64,000 nucleotides of DNA from Nageia nagi (taxonomy: Eukaryota; Pinophyta). The translations under genes were made by a program, and so were the position numbers. Below, one piece after another: positions 58,575 to 64,000 of the stretch. The notes under the pieces are model-generated. The model saw only the letters and a program-made list of their open reading frames with translations, ran no database searches and was not told the DNA's origin. Location of the stretch: NCBI GenBank assembly GCA_050084985.1, contig JBITNC010000001.1, positions 109,492,001-109,556,000 of the forward strand, given 5' to 3'. Position 1 is the first letter of the stretch; each line of letters opens with the position of its first letter.

Positions 58575-59444
58575 ATGACTAAAAATTACCAAATTGGTAA
58601 TGGAATGGGAGTTGAAGATCCAATAATTAATAAGGTAATAAGTTCTAGTGGTGTGGATTTAAATCCTAAAAAGGGTGATATCAATATGATGGATTGGAAA
58701 ACCAATGGAAAGGGTAGGATCATAAAAATGAAGATATGGTGATATTGTGTGACATTCCATAATGATGGCCCTAAGTATGAGGAGATTAAAAATGGATGGA
58801 TTAATAGAATTGAAAAGCACAAACATTAGTATAATTACAAATTTAATTAACACCCTATCAACTATGAAGACATTCAAAAGGATATAATCCAAGGGAAAAT
58901 GGAAGGCTCCCTTGTATTCACAGAGTCAAGCAACCCTAGTAAGGTGAAGAAAGATCCCAATATGTCATGAATTATATGTAGAGGAGCTCTAGATAGATTC
59001 ATCAAAGCTTATAGAGAAGTAAATGATAGAAGATTGACTTATTATATCATCACTACTTGAGAGAATGGTATATATAAAATTCATGGGAGAGATATTTCTT
59101 TCAATGAGGTAGCCATTGCTGAAGCTACATGTCTCTCGAATAGAAGCAAGGTTGTGAAGCAAAACTCCAAGGCTAGTAAAATTAAAGAGGTACAAAAATT
59201 TGAAGGTGGTAAAATTCAATTAGAGCCTTATAGAATGGGGTATTACAAGAGCAATTTACCCTATCCATGGTATAAAATTTATAAGGTATTGATGAAGTAT
59301 ATCACTTTGGATGGAAAACATATAGAAGTTTTTGATACTCACATAATTATACTAAATCATTTCAAACCATCACAAGAATACATGAATTTTGCTCAATTTG
59401 TGAAATATTATATGGTTGTGTCAGTAACTAAGTGTAGGGAATAA
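58575..59444 (+). pseudogene. Unrecognised repeat-borne ORF, copy 1
   Basis: NYQIGNGMGVEDPIINKVISSSGVDLNP, IIKMKIW, VTFHNDGPKYEEIKNGWINRIEKHK, then ALDRFIKAYREVNDRRLTYYIIT and NGIYKIHGRDISFNEVAIAEATCLSNR. An open end 59154-59444 reads KQNSKASKIKEVQKFEGGKIQLEPYRMGYYKSNLPYPWYKIYKVLMKYITLDGKHIEVFDTHIIILNHFK. No family recognised. It recurs at 62870-63710, so it is repeat-associated rather than a host gene; its strand is that of the LINE piece. Confidence 0.5.
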
Positions 59445-61219
59445 CCTAGCTCTATACCTCTACACTAGGAGATTATGCTACTAGTTTATTAGCACTAACT
59501 TGCTAACTTTGTATTGAGATAACCTCATAATAAAGAGGAAGGCCATTAGGGCTCTACTCACCAGAGTGGTAGATAAAGTAAGGCTTTGAGAAGGCACATG
59601 AGGAGATCCAATGAGGTGAATGTGCAAGAGATTCTAGCTCAAAATGTAGTTGAGCAATAGGTTAATGTAAATATCTAGGATAATAATGAAGAAGGGCCAA
59701 TTCACTTCCATATGTGTAGAATGACAACATCATAAGCTCATTAAGTTATTATTAAGGATGATCTAAACTAGGATATGCAGGAAAAGGTTAACCTAAAATA
59801 TAGATAGGAACAAGGCATCTAAGAGCTTAATGAATCAATAAGGTCTCAAAACCCCACAAGAAGATGGGCCTAATTAATGTCTGCTACTAATAAGAGCAAG
59901 GTAATAGTATCTTGTTCAAAGAGAATTTTGGTAACCCTAAGCTATCCAATAATAATGTCAACCATCACTCAATCTCACCCATTCTACATACTTATGAAAG
60001 AAAGAGGAAATGCAAAGTCTCTCAAACCAAGGGGATTGATCAAGAATTTGTTAAGGATGTTCTGAAGTAGCCACCGAAGGATGTCATAAGTGAAAATACC
60101 CTACCTAAGCCTATTATTGAGTCCTATGATACTCTTCCTCATAGCCCCACTCAAAATAGTGAAAATAATCCCCTGAATATTCAACTTATTATATATGTTA
60201 ATATATGGAGGTGCCCCAAACCCATGAATTGTAGGAAGCACAAAATCTAATTAATTTGCATGCCATAAAACATTTATTTGCATAATGCAATATTGGTAGA
60301 AGCAGAGAGATGTCAAGGGTACCCAAGTGTTGTGTTTGAATCTCTACCTATTTATGAATGCATACAAGGAATCGACATTCAAAAATAGTTTTCTATGCAA
60401 AAGAGAAGAGCTTGGAGGAAAATATATAGGAAGTTCTATAAATAGAACTATGGAGGTAAGGATGTAAAAATTCTGGCATCATCTCTTTGTAATAATTTGA
60501 ACCTCTATCAAGGCTTAGTATAACTCATGGATCTACTTCAAAGTGAATCCAATACAAAAGGTGAAGCAATGCAATGGTAGCAACAATCATGGTTAATTGC
60601 TATTCCTTTTTTATGAATAATTCATTAATTTAGGGGTGAGTATTTTGTTTATTTACTTTTCAAAGATAGACAACTTGATAACAACTTTGTTTTTATTCAT
60701 GAAATTATCTACTATTGTATGGATAGGAAGATAAAGGTTGTTCTCTTCCAATGCTTCATTTTACTTACTTAAGTATACTAGATAGACCACGACTTATACT
60801 TATACTATATTGTCTTGTTTATATGGTGTTATGTAGATTGTTGTTATGGTTTTCATATGGTAGAGCTCTATCTCACTATATTTATTTATGATAGAGGAAA
60901 ATAGGTTTTTGTTTCATATACTAATTGTAAAAGGTTTTTGAGGCCTTCAAAACTTGATTTTTTTTTATTAATATCAAATTTACCTACTAGTTCTGATGAA
61001 AAAATATGGGTAGAAAGTTTTTCTTACTCTAAAACTTGCTTAATACAAAAATATTGTTATATGAAAATGTTATTATATATCTAATAAAAATATAAGAAAT
61101 TAGGACACAAGTATTGCTTTGAATGTATAAAATAATAGTAAAAGAAAATTGAAGAAAAACTCTAAAAATAAGAATATGTCTTAGAGTTATTCAAAATAAA
61201 AGTTTGGTTTGAAAACTAA
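59445..61219. other. Repeat tail and unassigned AT-rich sequence
   Basis: 59445-59738 is shared with copy 2 (63711-64000) and reads in part RRHMRRSNEVNVQEILAQNVVEQ. 59740-61219 has no recognised gene. A TATA-like TCTATAAATAGAAC lies near 60437 and might belong to an LTR of the copia remnant, but I found no partner repeat. Confidence 0.4.
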
Positions 61220-61800
61220 TAATAAAATTCCCAAGTTCAATGGAAATTATAATTTTTATGATATTTTTAGATATAAATAAACTTATTATTGCAAAAATAA
61301 GAATGCTTCAAGGAATATATAAGGTGATAGTGATAGTGATTAAGCTATGGATAATATAGATAGAAAATATGCAAATGGTTATTGTCTCTCAATAGGATCT
61401 AGAATTATTTCTTGGTGTAGTAATAAATAATTAACCATAGCAATGTCCACTACTAAAGCTAAATATATAATTCCACCTCCTTCTTATCAAGAACAAATAT
61501 GGATTCCAAGGTTATTAAAAGAAATTGGTTTTAAAAGTAGTAAACCTATTACTTTATTTTTTATAACCAATGTTCAATTGCACTTGCTATAAATCCTATT
61601 TTACATCAAAAAATAAAATATATAGAAATATAAGTTCATTTTATTAGATAAAAAATTACTAGACTATATAATAAATTTTACTAATTGTAATACAAATGAT
61701 AATATTTATGATATACTTACAAAACAATTACATGAACAAAAGTTAAGTCATTTTACAAGTAAACTAGGCTTAAGAGAATATTCCCTCAAAGGGGAGTAAT
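61220..61800 (+). pseudogene. Ty1/copia remnant: gag knuckle joined to RNase H
   Basis: 61230-61320 looks like a decayed copia gag zinc knuckle (KIPKFNGNYNFYDIFRYK-stop-TYYCKNKNAS). It is followed at once by the copia RNase H: RKYANGYCLSIGSRIISWCSNK, TIAMSTTKAKYIIPPPSYQEQIWIPRLLKEIGFKSSKP, then NIYDILTKQLHEQKLSHFTSKLGL. Integrase and RT between them are missing, so the element is internally deleted. It ends SLKGE-stop, with CAAAGGGGAG as a likely polypurine tract at about 61786. Confidence 0.75.
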
Positions 61801-62200
61801 TAGCACTTTGTAATAAATCTATTTTAATGGAAATTTATTTAGCCTTATTTATTTATTTTTTCATTCTTGTTAATTAGTTTTATGATGTGATTCACATTGA
61901 TGGATATTTATTTACTATATTATGTTGATGGATGTGATTCATATTGAAAAATATTTATTTATCATTCCATGTTGATGGATAATAATATATATGCCATATT
62001 TAAATTCCATATTGATGGATGCGATTCATGTTGATGTATGTATATGCTACGCTTGATTTCATGTTGATGGATATTTTTATATACCACTTATTTTTTCATG
62101 ATTTACTAGAATTATTTTATAATTACTAACTCCACATATTATTACTTGTTTTGTAAATCTATTTTAATGGATTAAGTCCTTCTCTTGCAACACATCTCAA
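61801..62200 (+). repeat. Probable copia 3' LTR or repeat with TTGATGGAT words
   Basis: Directly after the copia polypurine tract. ATTCATGTTGATGGATATTTAT-like words recur about six times between 61895 and 62075. The phrase TTGTAAATCTATTTTAATGGA occurs near both ends (about 61808 and 62151). LTR borders not resolved. Confidence 0.45.
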
Positions 62201-62244
62201 GAGTTAATGTCAAAGCTTGTTGAAGTCAATATAAAAGTTATCTT

Positions 62245-62860
62245 GGGAAGGAAATTAATGAATTTGGCATTGAGCTTAATGGGGATGAGGGAAAACCAAT
62301 GTGGAAGTTTAAGACAAATGGAAAATACAAAGTAAAAGAGTTAGTCAAAGCCTTGAGAAAAAATCATAAAAAATAAAAAGAGGGTCAAATTTTGGAAGGC
62401 CCAAATAACACCTAGGATTGCCTTGTTCTTATTGCTTGTAACCAAAAAAGATTTTGATGATAAATAATTTAAAAAAGAGAGGCTTTAACATGGTCAAAAG
62501 GTGTGTTTTATGAAAGAAAGAGGAAGAAAATATAGATCACATCTTCTTGTACTATTAATACTCAAGGAATATTTGTAGCATGGTGTGTAAAAAAATGAAC
62601 ATCCAATGGATCTTAATGAACAATGTAAAATAATGTATAGTATAATGGTCATCATGGGAGAAAGTAAAAGGTTTTTGAGAAATGCTAGATAGTGCTGATT
62701 ACATATTTATGGTGGCAAATCTAGAAGCAAAGGAATAGGCATATTTTTGAAGAGAAAGAAAGTGAACCATAAGAAGTTTTCAAACTTATGAATCTTATAT
62801 TGTGTGAGAATTTGATGTACTTTGATATCAATAAAGTGACATCAAGTTTTAAAAAACTCA
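62245..62860 (+). pseudogene. LINE ORF2 C-terminal remnant (zf-RVT), copy 2
   Basis: Parallel to 57970-58560 and slightly longer on the left (an additional readable stretch up to WKFKTNGKYKVKELVKAL). RVKFWKAQITPRIALFLLL, NIDHIFLYY-type knuckle region and MNIQWILMNNVK. Several stops and frameshifts. Confidence 0.7.
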
Positions 62861-63710
62861 TTGATTGAAATGACTAACAATTGTCGAATTGGTAATGGTG
62901 TGGGAGTCAAAGATCTAAAAATTAATAAGGTAATAAGTTCTGGTGGTGTGTATTTAAATCCTAATAGGGGTGATATCGATATGATGGAATGGAAAACCAA
63001 TGGAAAGGGTAGAATCATAAAAATGATGAGATGGTGATCCTATGTGACATTCCATAATGATGGACCTAAGTATGAGGAGATTAAAAATGGATGGATTAAT
63101 AGAATTGAAAAGCATAAAAGTTAGTACAATTACAAAGACTTTTGAAAGGATATAATCTAGGGGAAAATGGAAGGATCCCTTGTATTCATAAATTTGAATG
63201 ACCCTAGTAAGGTGAAGAAAGATACCAATGTGTGGAAAATTATATGTAGAGGAGCTTTGGATAGATTCATCAAAGCTTATAGAGAAGGAAATGATAGAAG
63301 ATTGACTTATTATATCATCACTACTTGAGAGAGAATGGTATATATAAAATTCATGGGAGAGATATTTCTTTCAATGAGGTAGCCATTTTTGAAGCTACAA
63401 GTCTCCTAAATAGAGGTAAGATTATGAAGCAAAACTCTAAGGCTAGTAAAATTGAAGAGGTACAAAAATTTGAAGGTGGTCAAATTCACTTGGAGCCTTA
63501 TAGAATGGGGTATTATAGGAGCAGTTTACCCAATCCATGGTACAAAATTTGTAAGGTATTGATGAATTATATCACTCTGGATAGCAAACATATAAAGGTT
63601 TTTGGTTCTCACATAATTCTACTAAATCATTTCAAACTATCACAAGAATAAATGAATTTTGCCCAATTTGTGAAATATTATATGGTTGTGTCGGTAACTA
63701 AGTGTAGGGA
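62861..63710 (+). pseudogene. Unrecognised repeat-borne ORF, copy 2
   Basis: Same ORF as 58575-59444. 63325-63651 is open: ENGIYKIHGRDISFNEVAIFEATSLLNRGKIMKQNSKASKIEEVQKFEGGQIHLEPYRMGYYRSSLPNPWYKICKVLMNYITLDSKHIKVFGSHIILLNHFK. Comparing copies shows mostly transitions. A deletion removes the NYKFN...YED stretch near 63135. Confidence 0.5.
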
Positions 63711-64000
63711 ATAACCTAGCTCTATACCTCTACACTAGGAGCTTATGCTACTAGTTTATTAGCACTAGCTTGCTAACTTTGTATTGAGATAACCTCAGAA
63801 TAAGAGGAAGGCCATTAGGGCTCTACTCACCATAGTGGTAGATAAAGTAAGGCTTTGAGAAGGCACATGAGGAGATCCAATGAGGTGAATGTGCAAGTGA
63901 TTCTAGCTCAAAATGTAGTTGAGCAATAGGTTAATGTAAATATATAGGATAATAATGAAGGGTCAATTCACTTCTAGAGGTGTAGAATGACAACATCATA
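63711..64000. repeat. Right end of copy 2 of the 4.27-kb-spaced repeat
   Basis: Nearly identical to 59450-59738 (TAACCTAGCTCTATACCTCT...GACAACATCATA). The window ends inside it. Confidence 0.85.

Overview
The window is intergenic, AT-rich DNA of a land plant with a large genome, most likely a seed plant; a gymnosperm or another giant genome is possible, but nothing in the sequence fixes the species. I see no host gene, rRNA or tRNA. Almost everything is nested, decayed LTR retrotransposons. All elements with a readable pol are Ty3/gypsy of the Tat (Ogre-like) lineage. The evidence is the DLNKACPKDDF-type RT, a CX2HX4HX4C gag knuckle, two RNase H domains (an RT-linked one plus a second archaeal-type one before integrase), and in elements A and B a G-patch-like segment between protease and RT. 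|| Layout. Position 1-575 is an old LTR fragment of the element-C family. Element A (+) runs from about 585 and is broken inside RT at 5383/32446 by element B (-, 5384-32445, 845-bp LTRs, TSD CAATT/TAATT). B is broken inside gag by element C (+, 18493-28043, perfect TSD CATAA). A resumes at 32446 with the rest of pol, an extra ORF, an antisense PMD ORF, and a 3' LTR from 41792 to about 42630. From about 42635 the RT/RNase H end of element D (+) appears, so A seems to sit inside D. D is interrupted in RNase H by element E (+, 43219-52525, perfect TSD CATAG) and in integrase by a short non-autonomous LTR element (53524-55110). D finishes near 56222 and its 3' LTR starts near 57063. The last 6 kb hold two copies of a LINE-end plus unknown-ORF repeat (57970-59738 and 62245-64000) with a copia remnant between them. 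|| What the elements encode. B without its insert is about 17.5 kb. It carries gag, protease, RT, two RNase H domains and integrase, then an unrecognised third ORF on the sense strand (ORF3). Next come a conserved cluster of three RNA hairpins and an ORF on the opposite strand encoding a plant mobile domain (PMD, aminotransferase-like) protein. A has the same plan. E has gag and the antisense PMD ORF but no pol, so it looks non-autonomous. C lacks ORF3 and PMD, is the best preserved, and has a 3' LTR lengthened by a 559-bp tandem duplication that doubles its promoter. || Decay is mostly C-to-T / G-to-A: CAA and CAG codons become stops, TGG and CGA become TGA, and catalytic Asp becomes Asn, as expected for deamination of methylated cytosine. 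Two families of short, evenly spaced motifs with a CACCGGCG-like core recur in LTRs, leaders, 3' UTRs and inter-domain coding sequence: about 30-32 bp apart in C and about 20-21 bp apart in A and B. Together with ORF3 and the three-hairpin cluster, these are the least explained signals here.
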